DNA of 64,000 bases from Clostridiales bacterium (GCA_017551865.1 JAFZKB010000020.1:1-64000), one strand, 5' to 3'. Positions 1-7,821 are shown, counted from the first letter of the stretch. Numbers and translations: made by a program. Notes: a model not told the origin generated them from the letters alone.

Positions 1-79
1 AAGGGGATTGGCTGACTGTTTTTTGTGCGGATGCTTGATCCAAGGGGCTGTACGTCAGGCCAATTACTCCCCATATTAT

Positions 80-133
80 AAGAAAAAAGTGCAACTGTCA
101 GAGTTAATTACTCTCTAACAATTACACTTTTAT
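80..133 (-). terminator. Probable terminator of the histidinol phosphatase gene
   Basis: A long imperfect inverted repeat has outer arms AAAAGTG (85-91) and CACTTTT (125-131) and an inner AGAG/CTCT pair. Read on the minus strand it ends in a run of six T, as expected for an intrinsic terminator about 45 bases past the stop codon at 177. The pairing is visible; the function is inferred. Confidence 0.6.
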
Positions 134-138
134 GGTAC

Positions 139-168
139 TAAGGGGCTGTCTCACAAGGCAGCCTCTTT
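139..168 (+). terminator. Intrinsic terminator of a plus-strand gene left of the window
   Basis: GGCTGTC and GGCAGCC arms around a short loop are followed by TCTTTTTG on the plus strand. No plus-strand gene ends inside the window before it, so it probably ends a transcription unit starting left of position 1. Bases 1-79 hold no recognisable gene. Confidence 0.6.
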
Positions 169-176
169 TTGTTACT

Positions 177-1004
177 CTAATTTTTTGGAAGAAGCGGCTC
201 GCCATACCTTTTGCGGCCGACATAGTAGGAGTTCTCGGTAAAGCCGAAAGAAGCAAGATATTCGGCTACTTTCGGAAAGTGTACGCAAAGTGTATCCGAA
301 CTATGTGAATCCGATCCCAGGGAGATGTTTCTGCCGCCCATTTCGTAGTAACGGGAAAGGATCTCCTGATCCGGAAGGACATCGGAGTGGCCGTTTTTGA
401 TCATCTTATCGACTGATCTCGTGTTGATCTCGAGGCACTTATCTTTTGCGATGATCGCAGCAAGGAAACGATCGAAGCTTTCGGGACACTGGCTGTACTT
501 GATCTGCGGATGCTCATAGGGTGCATACCGGTTGATGTAATCGTAGTGACCGACGATATCGAAGTTATTACAGTTTTCAACCATGTCTGACATTTCTTCG
601 ATATATCTTGTATAAACATAGATCATATCTTCTCCGTAGCACTGACGGAAGAAGTACGGATCTTTTCCATCGAAAAGATGATCGCTTAAGATAACACTGT
701 CAAAAGGGTATTTGGCAATCAGGTCATCGTAGAATGCACAAAGATGTTTCTGATATCCGAGCTCAATGCCTTTATATAAAGGCAGATCACCAGCGTATTC
801 GGTCCATTCTTTCGTCTTTTCGAAAAATACTGAGATGTCAAAGAATTGCGGTTCACCGATATCGTGAGGGTAATCGCCCTCGTAGTGTTCGGTAACTGCC
901 ACGCCGCGCATATTCAGTGCTTTGCAGGCGTCGATCAGTTCGTGTGCGGACATTTTCGCATCTGAACTGAAGTGTTTCGTGTGATTGTGGTTGTCTGTAT
1001 ACAT
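177..1004 (-). CDS. hisJ: Histidinol-phosphatase, PHP family (HisJ-like)
   Basis: A 275-residue protein of the PHP phosphoesterase family, the usual histidinol-phosphatase of Firmicutes (L-histidinol phosphate to L-histidinol, histidine pathway, cytoplasm). Metal-binding residues are visible in order: HxH at residues 6-8 (DNHNH), TEH at 38-40, E81 in GIELGY, H109 in LSDH, H153 in VGHYD and the late GSDSH motif near residue 233. Length fits HisJ/HisK. The start has a GGGAT element 6 bases upstream. No other his gene is in the window, so the specific substrate is taken from the family; PHP phosphatases of other specificity look similar. It is divergent from the aminopeptidase gene. Confidence 0.8.
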   Translation of the reverse strand: MYTDNHNHTKHFSSDAKMSAHELIDACKALNMRGVAVTEHYEGDYPHDIGEPQFFDISVFFEKTKEWTEYAGDLPLYKGIELGYQKHLCAFYDDLIAKYPFDSVILSDHLFDGKDPYFFRQCYGEDMIYVYTRYIEEMSDMVENCNNFDIVGHYDYINRYAPYEHPQIKYSQCPESFDRFLAAIIAKDKCLEINTRSVDKMIKNGHSDVLPDQEILSRYYEMGGRNISLGSDSHSSDTLCVHFPKVAEYLASFGFTENSYYVGRKRYGEPLLPKN

Positions 1005-1108
1005 TATTTATCCCAATCTAATAAAGAGTTAGTCATGCTTAACACGATAATATGGTATCATATATTCGTATTTTTTGTTTATATTCTTTCTATAAAGGAG
1101 ATGATCAT

Positions 1109-2566
1109 ATGGCGAAAGAAAAAAAGCCTGTAAAAGAGCTGAAGGAAAAGAAGCCGAAGGCAAGTAAGAAAGAGAAGAAGGAGCTTTTCGCAGAGTATCC
1201 GAATCTTTGGGAATCCAGATCTTCTGACGATATCGAGCATACCATGGCTTTTGCCGAGGAATATATGGCTTTCCTCGATATTTCCAAGACAGAGCGTGAG
1301 TTCGTAAGTAATGCGGTCTCGGCTCTTACCGATTCCGGCTATGTGGATATTGAATCCAAAAAGTCTTTAAAAGCCGGAGACAAAGTATATGCTTCCATTA
1401 AGGGAAAAGGTCTGATGTTTGCCGTTGTCGGTAAGGAAGATATCGTGAAGGGCATGAATATCTTAGGTGCTCATATCGATTCCCCGAGACTCGACTTAAA
1501 GCCGAACCCGATCTATGAAGAGGATGATCTTTGTTTCTTCAAGACCCATTATTACGGCGGTATCAAGAAGTACCAGTGGACGACCATTCCTCTTGCGATC
1601 CACGGTGTCATCATGAAAAAGGACGGCACAAAGCTTACGATCTGCGTGGGTGAAAAGGACGACGATCCGATCTTCTATATTACAGATCTTCTCCCGCACC
1701 TGGGTTCTGAGCAGATGAGCCATAAGGCTTCTGATTTCATCAAGGGTGAGGACTTAAATGTTCTGATCGGCGGCAGCAAGCTTCAGGGTGATGATTCCTC
1801 TGATGCCTGCAAATACGCCATCATGAAGATGCTGAATACCGAATATGGTATCGATGAGAAGGATTTTGTTTCTGCAGAGCTTGAGATCGTTCCGGCAATG
1901 AAGGCAAGAGATGTCGGATTTGACCGTGCCCTGATCGCGGCCTTTGGACACGACGATAAGGTCTGCGCATATCCTGCCCTGATGGCTTTGATGGCACAGG
2001 AAGCTCCGGCAAGAACATGCGTATGCATGCTTTCCGATAAGGAAGAGATCGGCTCTTACGGTAACTCCGGTGCTCAGTCCCGCCTTTATGAGAATTTCCT
2101 TGTCGAACTTTTCGCTAAGGTAAACGGCGGTTATGATGAACTCGGTTACAGAAAGTGCATCGCCGGTACGAAGATGCTCTCCACAGACGTTTCCAACGCT
2201 TATGATCCGAAGTATGCGAGCGTTTCTGATAAGAGAAATACCGCTTATCTCAGTAAGGGCGTAAAGATGGAAAAGTATACAGGTGCAAGAGGTAAGGCGG
2301 GCGCAAGTGATGCCAACAGCGAATTCTTTGCATCTATTCTTCGCATCTTCGCCGAGAATAATATCCCGTGGCAGACAGGTGAACTTGGTAAGGTAGATGC
2401 CGGTGGCGGCGGAACGATCTCCGCTTATCTGGCCAAGCTTGGAATGGAAGTCATCGACTGTGGAGTTCCGGTACTTTCCATGCATGCTCCGTATGAAGTT
2501 ATCTCCAAGATCGACCTGTATTTCACGTATCTTGCATATAAGTGCTTTATTGAAAACATAAAATAA
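1109..2566 (+). CDS. M18 family aminopeptidase (aspartyl aminopeptidase type)
   Basis: A cytoplasmic metallo-exopeptidase of family M18 that removes N-terminal residues from peptides. Key motifs are LGAHIDSPRLDLKP (first metal His and Asp), SDKEEIGSYGNSGA (catalytic/metal Glu pair), STDVSNAYDP (metal Asp) and the C-terminal SMHAPYE (metal His). The start was placed at ATG 1109 because a perfect AAAGGAG lies 8 bases upstream; the longer frame from 1052 would put a hydrophobic stretch ahead of the ribosome site. From this start the protein has 485 residues and opens with a very lysine-rich stretch of about 30 residues before the conserved domain. Clostridial homologues are usually annotated as aminopeptidase 1. 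Substrate specificity cannot be read from the sequence. Confidence 0.9.
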   Translation: MAKEKKPVKELKEKKPKASKKEKKELFAEYPNLWESRSSDDIEHTMAFAEEYMAFLDISKTEREFVSNAVSALTDSGYVDIESKKSLKAGDKVYASIKGKGLMFAVVGKEDIVKGMNILGAHIDSPRLDLKPNPIYEEDDLCFFKTHYYGGIKKYQWTTIPLAIHGVIMKKDGTKLTICVGEKDDDPIFYITDLLPHLGSEQMSHKASDFIKGEDLNVLIGGSKLQGDDSSDACKYAIMKMLNTEYGIDEKDFVSAELEIVPAMKARDVGFDRALIAAFGHDDKVCAYPALMALMAQEAPARTCVCMLSDKEEIGSYGNSGAQSRLYENFLVELFAKVNGGYDELGYRKCIAGTKMLSTDVSNAYDPKYASVSDKRNTAYLSKGVKMEKYTGARGKAGASDANSEFFASILRIFAENNIPWQTGELGKVDAGGGGTISAYLAKLGMEVIDCGVPVLSMHAPYEVISKIDLYFTYLAYKCFIENIK

Positions 2567-2568
2567 GG

Positions 2569-2615
2569 TATAATGCCTTTTCGTAGTATGGTAGGTGTGG
2601 TGCATGGAGCACCAC
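2569..2615 (+). promoter_or_regulatory. Possible aroF promoter -10 and 5' leader hairpin
   Basis: A perfect TATAAT (2569-2574) follows the aminopeptidase stop codon directly, with only a poor -35 (TTTATT, 2546-2551, 17-base spacer). Between it and aroF lies a perfect 7-bp inverted repeat, GTGGTGC (2597-2603) and GCACCAC (2609-2615) with a 5-base loop, ending 17 bases before the aroF ATG. It has no T run, so it is a leader structure rather than a terminator. Role unknown. Confidence 0.35.
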
Positions 2616-2632
2616 GAGAAAGAAGGTAAAAC

Positions 2633-3661
2633 ATGATTATTGTAGTAAAACCGGGCGCCAGTGAATCCCAGGTCCATGAGATCATTGATGTATTGGAAAG
2701 AAACGAACTGAAGCCGCACGTTTCCGAAGGTGCGGAGCGCTTGATCATCGGCGTCATCGGTGATAAGTCCCGTCTTACACCGGGCTCTCTGGAAGTTCTT
2801 TCAGGTGTTGAAAAGATCGTTCCGATCATGGAGTCCTATAAGCTTGCGAGCCGTCAGTTCCGTCCGGAAGGCACTTCCTTTAATGTAAAAGATCTCGTCA
2901 TCGGCGGCAATGAACTTGTCATGATGGCAGGTCCCTGTGCCGTGGAGAGTGAAGAACAGGTCGAGGCCGTCGCTTCGAAGATGGTGGCCTGCGGCGTCAA
3001 AGTCCTTCGTGGCGGCGCGTATAAGCCGAGAACATCTCCATATGCTTTCCAGGGACTCGAAAAAGAGGGCCTGAAGATCCTTCGCCGTGTCGCAGACAGA
3101 TATGGTCTTCTTGTAATCAGCGAAGTAACTTCCGAGAACGATATCGAATATGCTTCGAACTACTTGGATATTATCCAGATTGGTGCCAGAAATGCCCAGA
3201 ACTTCCGTCTTCTGTCCGCAGTCGGTAAGTCCGGTATTCCGTGTATGCTAAAGCGCGGTATTGCCGAGACTATCGATGAGTGGCTCGGATCTGCCGAGTA
3301 CATCATGAGCGAGGGTAATTACCACATCATGATGTGCGAACGTGGTATCAGAACATTTGAGACGGCAACAAGAAGTACTCTGGATATCAGCGCCGTTCCG
3401 GTTCTTAAGGGCAAGACGCATCTTCCGATCATCGTCGACCCGAGCCATGCAGCCGGAAAAGCCCAGTATGTAGAACCTCTGGCTCTTGCGGCAATCGCAG
3501 CTGGTGCTGATGGACTTATCATTGAGGTCCATCCGGATCCGAAACATGCTCTTTCGGATGCCGCTCAGCAGCTGACACCGGAAGCTTACGCAGAACTCGC
3601 ACAGAGAGTCAAAGAGATGGCCGCAATCGTGAAGCGTTCTTATCCTATTGTCAAAGCGTGA
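2633..3661 (+). CDS. aroF: 3-deoxy-7-phosphoheptulonate synthase (DAHP synthase, type I-beta)
   Basis: Condenses phosphoenolpyruvate with erythrose 4-phosphate in the first step of the shikimate pathway. The first ~70 residues form the ferredoxin-like regulatory domain typical of type I-beta enzymes (MIIVVKPGASESQVHEII), which mediates aromatic feedback in studied relatives. The catalytic barrel follows, with MAGPCAVESEEQ, LRGGAYKPRTSPYAFQG, QIGARNAQNF, LLKRG-type and DPSHAAGK motifs. At 342 residues it has no fused chorismate mutase. The ribosome site AGAAGG is 6-7 bases ahead of the ATG. No other shikimate gene is adjacent. The gene sits upstream of the T-box/leuA unit and may read into it. 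Confidence 0.93.
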   Translation: MIIVVKPGASESQVHEIIDVLERNELKPHVSEGAERLIIGVIGDKSRLTPGSLEVLSGVEKIVPIMESYKLASRQFRPEGTSFNVKDLVIGGNELVMMAGPCAVESEEQVEAVASKMVACGVKVLRGGAYKPRTSPYAFQGLEKEGLKILRRVADRYGLLVISEVTSENDIEYASNYLDIIQIGARNAQNFRLLSAVGKSGIPCMLKRGIAETIDEWLGSAEYIMSEGNYHIMMCERGIRTFETATRSTLDISAVPVLKGKTHLPIIVDPSHAAGKAQYVEPLALAAIAAGADGLIIEVHPDPKHALSDAAQQLTPEAYAELAQRVKEMAAIVKRSYPIVKA

Positions 3662-3676
3662 CATTTATGTTAAGTT
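3648..3676 (+). promoter_or_regulatory. Candidate promoter for the T-box/leuA transcript
   Basis: TTGTCA (3648-3653) lies 17 bases from TAAGTT (3671-3676). It overlaps the last codons of aroF and would start the transcript just ahead of T-box Stem I. The -10 match is weak. Confidence 0.35.
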
Positions 3677-3679
3677 AGT

Positions 3680-3956
3680 TAAGAACAACACGTTGATGGG
3701 GATTAGTAAAGACCCGATTCTTTCGTCAGAGAGTCTGCGGCTGGTGAAAGCAGATGAAAGAGAAGTTTTGAACTCGCCCCGGAGTGCGCCGCCCTGAAAA
3801 GTAGTGAGTAGGGGAGGTCGGAGGCTCACCGTTATCAGAGAGCAGGATATCGGATTTTTCCTGTATCCGACGAGTGCATCCCGAAGAAGGGATGAACAAG
3901 AGTGGTACCGCGGAAGTTTGGCTTTCGTCTCTTATTAGAGACGGAAGCCTTTTTGT
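3680..3956 (+). promoter_or_regulatory. T-box riboswitch, leucine-specific, with attenuator terminator
   Basis: A tRNA-sensing leader upstream of leuA. Stem I elements are visible: AGTA of the S-turn (3705-3708), a distal GGCTGGTGAAAGC region, and GAA followed by the specifier CTC (3773-3775) and a purine. CTC is a leucine codon. The T-box consensus GAGTGGTACCGCGG lies at 3900-3913; its TGGT would pair with an ACCA tRNA end, and tRNA-Leu has discriminator A. The competing terminator stem runs 3920-3949 with a T run from 3950. Uncharged tRNA-Leu should stabilise the antiterminator and switch leuA on. This matches the leucine-pathway gene downstream. Confidence 0.93.
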
Positions 3957-4001
3957 TTTGACATTTTTTAAATCAGCAGAAGCAGAAGAGGAGGGAAGAG
4001 C

Positions 4002-5654
4002 ATGAATTCAGGTAAATACCGTATGCCGGTAAAAATCGATTTTCCTGAGCGCACATGGCCGAACAACAAGATCACCAAAGCACCAATCTGGTGCAGCGTC
4101 GATCTAAGAGACGGTAATCAGGCGCTGGAGGTCCCGATGGATCTAATCCAGAAGGTCCAGTTTTTCGATTATCTGGTCAAGCTCGGATTTAAAACGATCG
4201 AGATCGGCTATCCGGCCGCGTCCGATACGGAATATGAATTTACACGTTACCTGATCGATAATGATCTCATCCCGAAAGATGTAACTGTACAGGTTTTGAC
4301 CATGGCCAGAGAAGACGTCATCAAAAAGACCTTTGATGCCGCTAAAGGCGCCAGATCTGCGATCGTGCATCTTTATAACTCTACGTCTCAGCTTCAGCGC
4401 GAAGTCGTCTTCGGCTTTGACAAAGAACAGTGCAAGAACCTCGCTGTGAACGGTGCGAAGATGATCCAGGCAGAGATCGATGCGGACGAAAGTAACACCG
4501 AGTGGCTCCTCGAGTATTCTCCGGAAAACTTCTCGGAGACCGAGCCGGATTTTGCCGTGGAGATCGTGGATGCCGTACTCGATGTCTGGAAACCGACACC
4601 AGAAAAAAAGGTCATTATTAATCTTCCGGAAACCGTGGAAATGTCGTCACCGAACGTATTTGCAGATCAGGTGGAGTATTTTGCCACACATACTAAGTAC
4701 AGAGATTCTATTATTATTTCTGTACATACACATAATGATCGAGGCACTGGTGTGGCATCTACAGAGCTTGCTCTGATGGCCGGAGCAGACCGTGTTGAGG
4801 GAACGCTTTTCGGAAACGGGGAGAGGACAGGAAATGCTGATATTGTCACGCTTGCGATGAATATGTTCATGCAGGGCGTCGATCCGGAACTGGATTTTTC
4901 GAACATGGATGATGTCATTGATATGTATGAAGGATGCACCGGAATGCGTATCGGAGACCGTCAGCCGTGGGCTGGAAGGCTTGTATTTACCGCATTTTCA
5001 GGCACACATCAGAATGCGATACAGAAAGGCATGGAAAATGTCAAAGAAATAAATAACTGGTATGTGCCGTATCTGCCGATCGATCCTTCAGATGTAGGCA
5101 GAAATTACGATCCGATCATCCGTATCAACAGTCAGTCCGGTAAAAACGGTCTGGCATACATTATGGAGCGCAATTATGGCTTGCATCTGCCGAAGGCATT
5201 CCAGAAAGACTTCATGCAGATTGTTACATCGGAATCTGAAAACCGCCATAGTGAGATGATGCCTCAGGAACTTTTCGAATTGTTTGATGAGGTCTATGTA
5301 AATGTCATGACGCCGTATCACATGGTGGGATATCGTGAAGAATCTCTCGGAGATAAAAAAGCGCATGTAACTGTGAATCTGAAATACGGCGAGGAACCGA
5401 TCGAGGTCAACGGAGATGGTATCGGTTTACTCGATGCGTTCTGTAATGGTATAGAAAAAACACTGAACATTAAATTGTCGATCCGTATGTATAACGAGCA
5501 TGCTATTAAGAGCGGATCTGACTCGGCAGCTATCACATACGTACAGATCGCAGACCAGGATGGTAATCTGCATCTTGGAGCAGGTATTTCAAGTTCCGTA
5601 ACCAAATCATCGCTTCGAGCCGTCGTATGCGCATTAAATAGAATGATCCGTTAA
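4002..5654 (+). CDS. leuA: 2-isopropylmalate synthase (long, LeuA2-type)
   Basis: Condenses 2-ketoisovalerate with acetyl-CoA in the first committed step of leucine synthesis. The 550-residue protein is of the long type also found in Corynebacterium and yeast. Evidence is the N-terminal WPNNKITKAPIWCSVDLRDG, with the metal/substrate-binding DLRDGNQAL, the HTHNDRGTG metal-binding histidine motif near residue 240, and the GNGERTGNAD motif. A C-terminal LeuA dimer/allosteric domain begins near residue 430 and normally carries leucine feedback. A GGAGGGAAGAGC ribosome site precedes the ATG. It is controlled by the leucine T-box upstream. leuB/C/D are not in the window. Confidence 0.95.
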   Translation: MNSGKYRMPVKIDFPERTWPNNKITKAPIWCSVDLRDGNQALEVPMDLIQKVQFFDYLVKLGFKTIEIGYPAASDTEYEFTRYLIDNDLIPKDVTVQVLTMAREDVIKKTFDAAKGARSAIVHLYNSTSQLQREVVFGFDKEQCKNLAVNGAKMIQAEIDADESNTEWLLEYSPENFSETEPDFAVEIVDAVLDVWKPTPEKKVIINLPETVEMSSPNVFADQVEYFATHTKYRDSIIISVHTHNDRGTGVASTELALMAGADRVEGTLFGNGERTGNADIVTLAMNMFMQGVDPELDFSNMDDVIDMYEGCTGMRIGDRQPWAGRLVFTAFSGTHQNAIQKGMENVKEINNWYVPYLPIDPSDVGRNYDPIIRINSQSGKNGLAYIMERNYGLHLPKAFQKDFMQIVTSESENRHSEMMPQELFELFDEVYVNVMTPYHMVGYREESLGDKKAHVTVNLKYGEEPIEVNGDGIGLLDAFCNGIEKTLNIKLSIRMYNEHAIKSGSDSAAITYVQIADQDGNLHLGAGISSSVTKSSLRAVVCALNRMIR

Positions 5655-5745
5655 GTACAAATCATCATTCAGAAGAAAATAAAACGCTCCTGAGCGGTCT
5701 GTATTAAAAGCGAAATCCATCCGCTGGTCCTCGGAGAAAAACCAT

Positions 5746-5817
5746 AAAAGCTCAATGTGGTTCATACAGTTTTTCGCTTTGCGAAAAAACTCACCACGTT
5801 TGAGCTTTTTTGTTTTT
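5746..5817 (+). terminator. Terminator downstream of leuA
   Basis: AAAAGCTCAA (5746-5755) and TTTGAGCTTTT (5800-5810) form the base, extended by GTGG(T)/(A)CCAC. A second small hairpin, TTTTTCGC/GCGAAAAA, sits in the loop. It ends in TTTTTTGTTTTT. Confidence 0.8.
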
Positions 5818-6003
5818 ACTGGTTGCCTGTGGGAATTAGATCCGTTGAAGGGGCTGGTTTGTATATTCTTATCATATTTCTGTTTTTCTTCTTCTCAATT
5901 AAACAAAACTGTGATTTTGTTTAATTGCATATCAAATTTTGAAGCTTCTCTATTTAAAATTCAAAATGAACTTCTTCTGCTTTACCTCTTTTGGGAAAAC
6001 TGA
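5818..6003. repeat. AT-rich gap with a perfect 13-bp inverted repeat
   Basis: The gap between the leuA terminator and the next gene (read from the other strand) is AT-rich and has no credible gene. It contains a perfect inverted repeat, CAATTAAACAAAA (5896-5908) and its complement (5915-5927), around a 6-base CTGTGA loop. A weaker pair, ATTTTGAA/TTCAAAAT, follows. No T run follows on either strand, so a simple terminator is not convincing. It could be a protein-binding site or the 3' end of a transcript. Confidence 0.6.
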
Positions 6004-6582
6004 TCAGACGACTTCCTGAGTTGTTTCTGTCGTTTTAGTTTCGTCAGATGGATTTAACTCGGCGGTGCTTGACGGGATCGGTGTGACATTCTGGATATCC
6101 GGAACGACAGCTTCGTTTGTTGTCTCTGTAGCAAATGGATCGCTCTGGGTAAGTTCGTCAAATTCGTTGATGCCGATCATCTGTTTATATTCATTGGTAT
6201 CGAGCTTCGGAACAAACCATCTGTAGGCCATGATCAGTACAATAACGATAATGCAGCCGATCAGGACGCGACGGATGATCAGTAAGGATCTTTCTTTACG
6301 GAATTTATTATCTACATACTCTTTTGTGGTATATCCCACGAGTACATATACCTTATGAATGGACTTTCTTTTCGGCATTCTGCGGTATTCCGCAATCTTT
6401 GCCTTGACCTTATTTCTGATGGAATTAGGGAGATTTTTGAAATATTGAACGGTTGTACGTCCTAAAAAGGCGAAAAATCCGCCGATTTTCGACAGGATAT
6501 CCTCGGAAGGTTCCATTTCTTCCGCAAGATCCTTCTCCTCTTCTTCAACTATTTCCTCGATTTTGATCTGTTCGTCGTCCAT
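6004..6582 (-). CDS. Single-pass membrane protein, unknown function, next to lexA
   Basis: About 192 residues. The first ~30 are strongly acidic (Glu-rich), followed by a basic amphipathic segment (NSIRNKVKAKIAEYRRMPKRK). One membrane segment lies near residues 108-128 (LIIRRVLIGCIIVIVLIMAY), and the Thr/Ser-rich tail is predicted to be outside. The start was set at the second ATG (6582) because AAGGA is 8 bases upstream of it but only 2-3 from the first ATG at 6588. A perfect extended -10 (TGCTATAAT, 6606-6611 on the minus strand) lies just upstream, so it may have its own promoter besides read-through from the SOS-linked small ORF. I do not recognise the family. Confidence 0.65.
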   Translation of the reverse strand: MDDEQIKIEEIVEEEEKDLAEEMEPSEDILSKIGGFFAFLGRTTVQYFKNLPNSIRNKVKAKIAEYRRMPKRKSIHKVYVLVGYTTKEYVDNKFRKERSLLIIRRVLIGCIIVIVLIMAYRWFVPKLDTNEYKQMIGINEFDELTQSDPFATETTNEAVVPDIQNVTPIPSSTAELNPSDETKTTETTQEVV

Positions 6583-6772
6583 TTTCATTTTCCTTAATCA
6601 TGAAGATTATAGCACAACGACTTTTACTTCGCATTACTTTACCGTAACCTATGTTTTCTTCCGCGATATGCGGCCTTCCGGATACAGTTAGTCCGCACAG
6701 GATCAGCATAATGACAGTACTTGCCGTCACGATCCATAGTGCCACTTTATTTATTTCCTGTGTTTTTTCCAT
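6545..6772 (-). CDS. Small putative SOS-controlled membrane protein (YneA-like position)
   Basis: A 75-residue frame with one membrane segment near residues 9-29 (VALWIVTASTVIMLILCGLTV) and a short basic tail. It is divergent from lexA, with the LexA box 25 bases upstream of this start. In Bacillus the gene in this position is yneA, an SOS-induced inhibitor of cell division with one membrane segment and a LysM domain. No LysM is visible here. The start at 6772 was chosen because the longer frame to 6814 would run into the LexA box; GGAAG precedes the ATG. Its 3' end overlaps the next gene by 38 bases, which is unusual, so the last ~20 residues may be non-native or frame-shifted. Existence is plausible; function is inferred from position only. 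Confidence 0.45.
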   Translation of the reverse strand: MEKTQEINKVALWIVTASTVIMLILCGLTVSGRPHIAEENIGYGKVMRSKSRCAIIFMIKENENGRRTDQNRGNS

Positions 6773-6796
6773 TATTTTCTTCCGTTTCTTCAAATA

Positions 6797-6836
6797 CGAA
6801 CAATCGTTTGACAACCATATATACTAATGTTAAGAT
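6797..6836 (+). promoter_or_regulatory. lexA promoter with overlapping LexA (SOS) box
   Basis: CGAACAATCGTTTG (6797-6810) closely matches the Gram-positive LexA/DinR operator (CGAAC, four bases, GTTYG-like). It overlaps the -35 hexamer TTGACA (6808-6813), which is followed after exactly 17 bases by TAAGAT (6831-6836). This predicts autorepression of lexA and shared SOS control of the divergent small ORF. Confidence 0.85.
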
Positions 6837-6867
6837 TAGTTTGAAATCTAAGTACGGAGGCATGGAT

Positions 6868-7506
6868 ATGAGCGCATATAGATTTACTAAGAGCAATCTG
6901 AATGAGACTTTGGAGATCATCTATTCTTATATCGTTTCCTACGTGAAGAAAGAGGGTTATCCGCCGTCTGTCCGTGAGATCTGCCAGGGTGTCGGCATCC
7001 GTTCCACTTCCACCGTACATGCGCATCTGCACCGCTTAATGGAAGAAGGACGTATCGAGTACGTTCCCGGTAAGCGCCGTGCCATTATGATCAAGAATGA
7101 AGAGGATTCTTCCACTTCCGCAGCGACGAAGATCCCGCTCGTCGGTACAGTTACCGCAGGTGTTCCGATCCTTGCGGAAGAGAATATCGATCATTATATG
7201 CCCTTCCCTTCCGAGTATTTTACTTCCTCGGATTACTTTGTACTGAAAGTCCGTGGCGACAGCATGATCAATGCACATATTATGGATGGCGATTATGTTA
7301 TCGTTCGCCGGGATAATATGGCCAATATGAACTCCATTATCGTAGCTCTGATCGGTGATGAAGCCACTGTCAAGCGCCTCTGCTACAAGAGAGGCCATGC
7401 TGTCCTTATGCCTGAAAATCCGGCCTACTCCCCTATCCCGTTTGAGGATGACGATTGTAAGATCCTGGGCGTTGTGGACGGAGTTTTCAGACCATCGGTA
7501 CAGTGA
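6868..7506 (+). CDS. lexA: LexA repressor / SOS autopeptidase
   Basis: Represses SOS genes and self-cleaves when RecA filaments form. From ATG 6868 it has 212 residues. It has an N-terminal winged helix (YPPSVREICQGVGIRSTSTVH, about residues 31-51), the Ala-Gly cleavage site in VTAGVP (A97-G98), and a Ser-Lys dyad, S132 in GDSM and K169 in ATVKRL. The second of two close ATGs was chosen: GGAGG at 6856-6860 is 7 bases from 6868 but only 1 base from 6862. The gene ends 3 bases before the hfq stop codon, convergent. Confidence 0.96.
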   Translation: MSAYRFTKSNLNETLEIIYSYIVSYVKKEGYPPSVREICQGVGIRSTSTVHAHLHRLMEEGRIEYVPGKRRAIMIKNEEDSSTSAATKIPLVGTVTAGVPILAEENIDHYMPFPSEYFTSSDYFVLKVRGDSMINAHIMDGDYVIVRRDNMANMNSIIVALIGDEATVKRLCYKRGHAVLMPENPAYSPIPFEDDDCKILGVVDGVFRPSVQ

Positions 7507-7509
7507 TAT

Positions 7510-7821
7510 TTATCTAGCCGCGCATAAATATCTTTCCTTCTTTACGTAGTTATCATCCCATTTGCTGTTCTCGGGTTTGATCATCTGCTTTCCTGATCTG
7601 GGTGAAATGTAGCTGATACTATGCTTGAATATCATCATCTGTGCCATTTCGTTATGAACGATGATCGTATCCTTGTCATAGCAGTCGATGACCCCTTCAA
7701 TGATCTCCCCTGAAGATGTGACGATCTCTAATGAAGCGTGCTCTTTTCTGCATTTGTTCAAAAAGACATCGTGGACACGAAACTGGATGTCGCGGATCTG
7801 TTCCACCTCTTCGTAGTTCAT
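7510..7821 (-). CDS. hfq: Hfq-like RNA chaperone
   Basis: A 103-residue Sm-like protein. The Sm1 region (VFLNKCRKEHASLEIV...GEIIEGVIDCYD) and the Sm2 signature FKHSIS (residues 65-70, equivalent to YKHAIS) mark Hfq, which forms hexamers and helps small RNAs pair with mRNAs. Adjacency to miaA is the classic miaA-hfq arrangement and supports the call. The sequence is diverged: the usual VNG in the Sm1 loop is SSG, and there is a C-terminal tail of about 30 residues after the Sm fold (SGKQMIKPENSKW onwards). AGGAGG is 8 bases from the ATG. A 105-base gap separates it from miaA, so it may also have its own promoter. Confidence 0.85.
   Translation of the reverse strand: MNYEEVEQIRDIQFRVHDVFLNKCRKEHASLEIVTSSGEIIEGVIDCYDKDTIIVHNEMAQMMIFKHSISYISPRSGKQMIKPENSKWDDNYVKKERYLCAAR

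Noticed and set aside
1..176. Possible insertion-sequence end (GGGGCTGTCTCA-like)
   Set aside because: The sequence resembles some IS termini, but the same bases form two ordinary terminator hairpins facing each other; no transposase or second end was seen.
1754..2719. 321-residue ORF antisense to the aminopeptidase gene
   Set aside because: Opposite an M18 gene with all catalytic motifs; shadow frame.
5755..6003. 82-residue plus-strand ORF
   Set aside because: It starts inside the leuA terminator hairpin, has no ribosome site and is dominated by Phe/Leu from AT-rich sequence.
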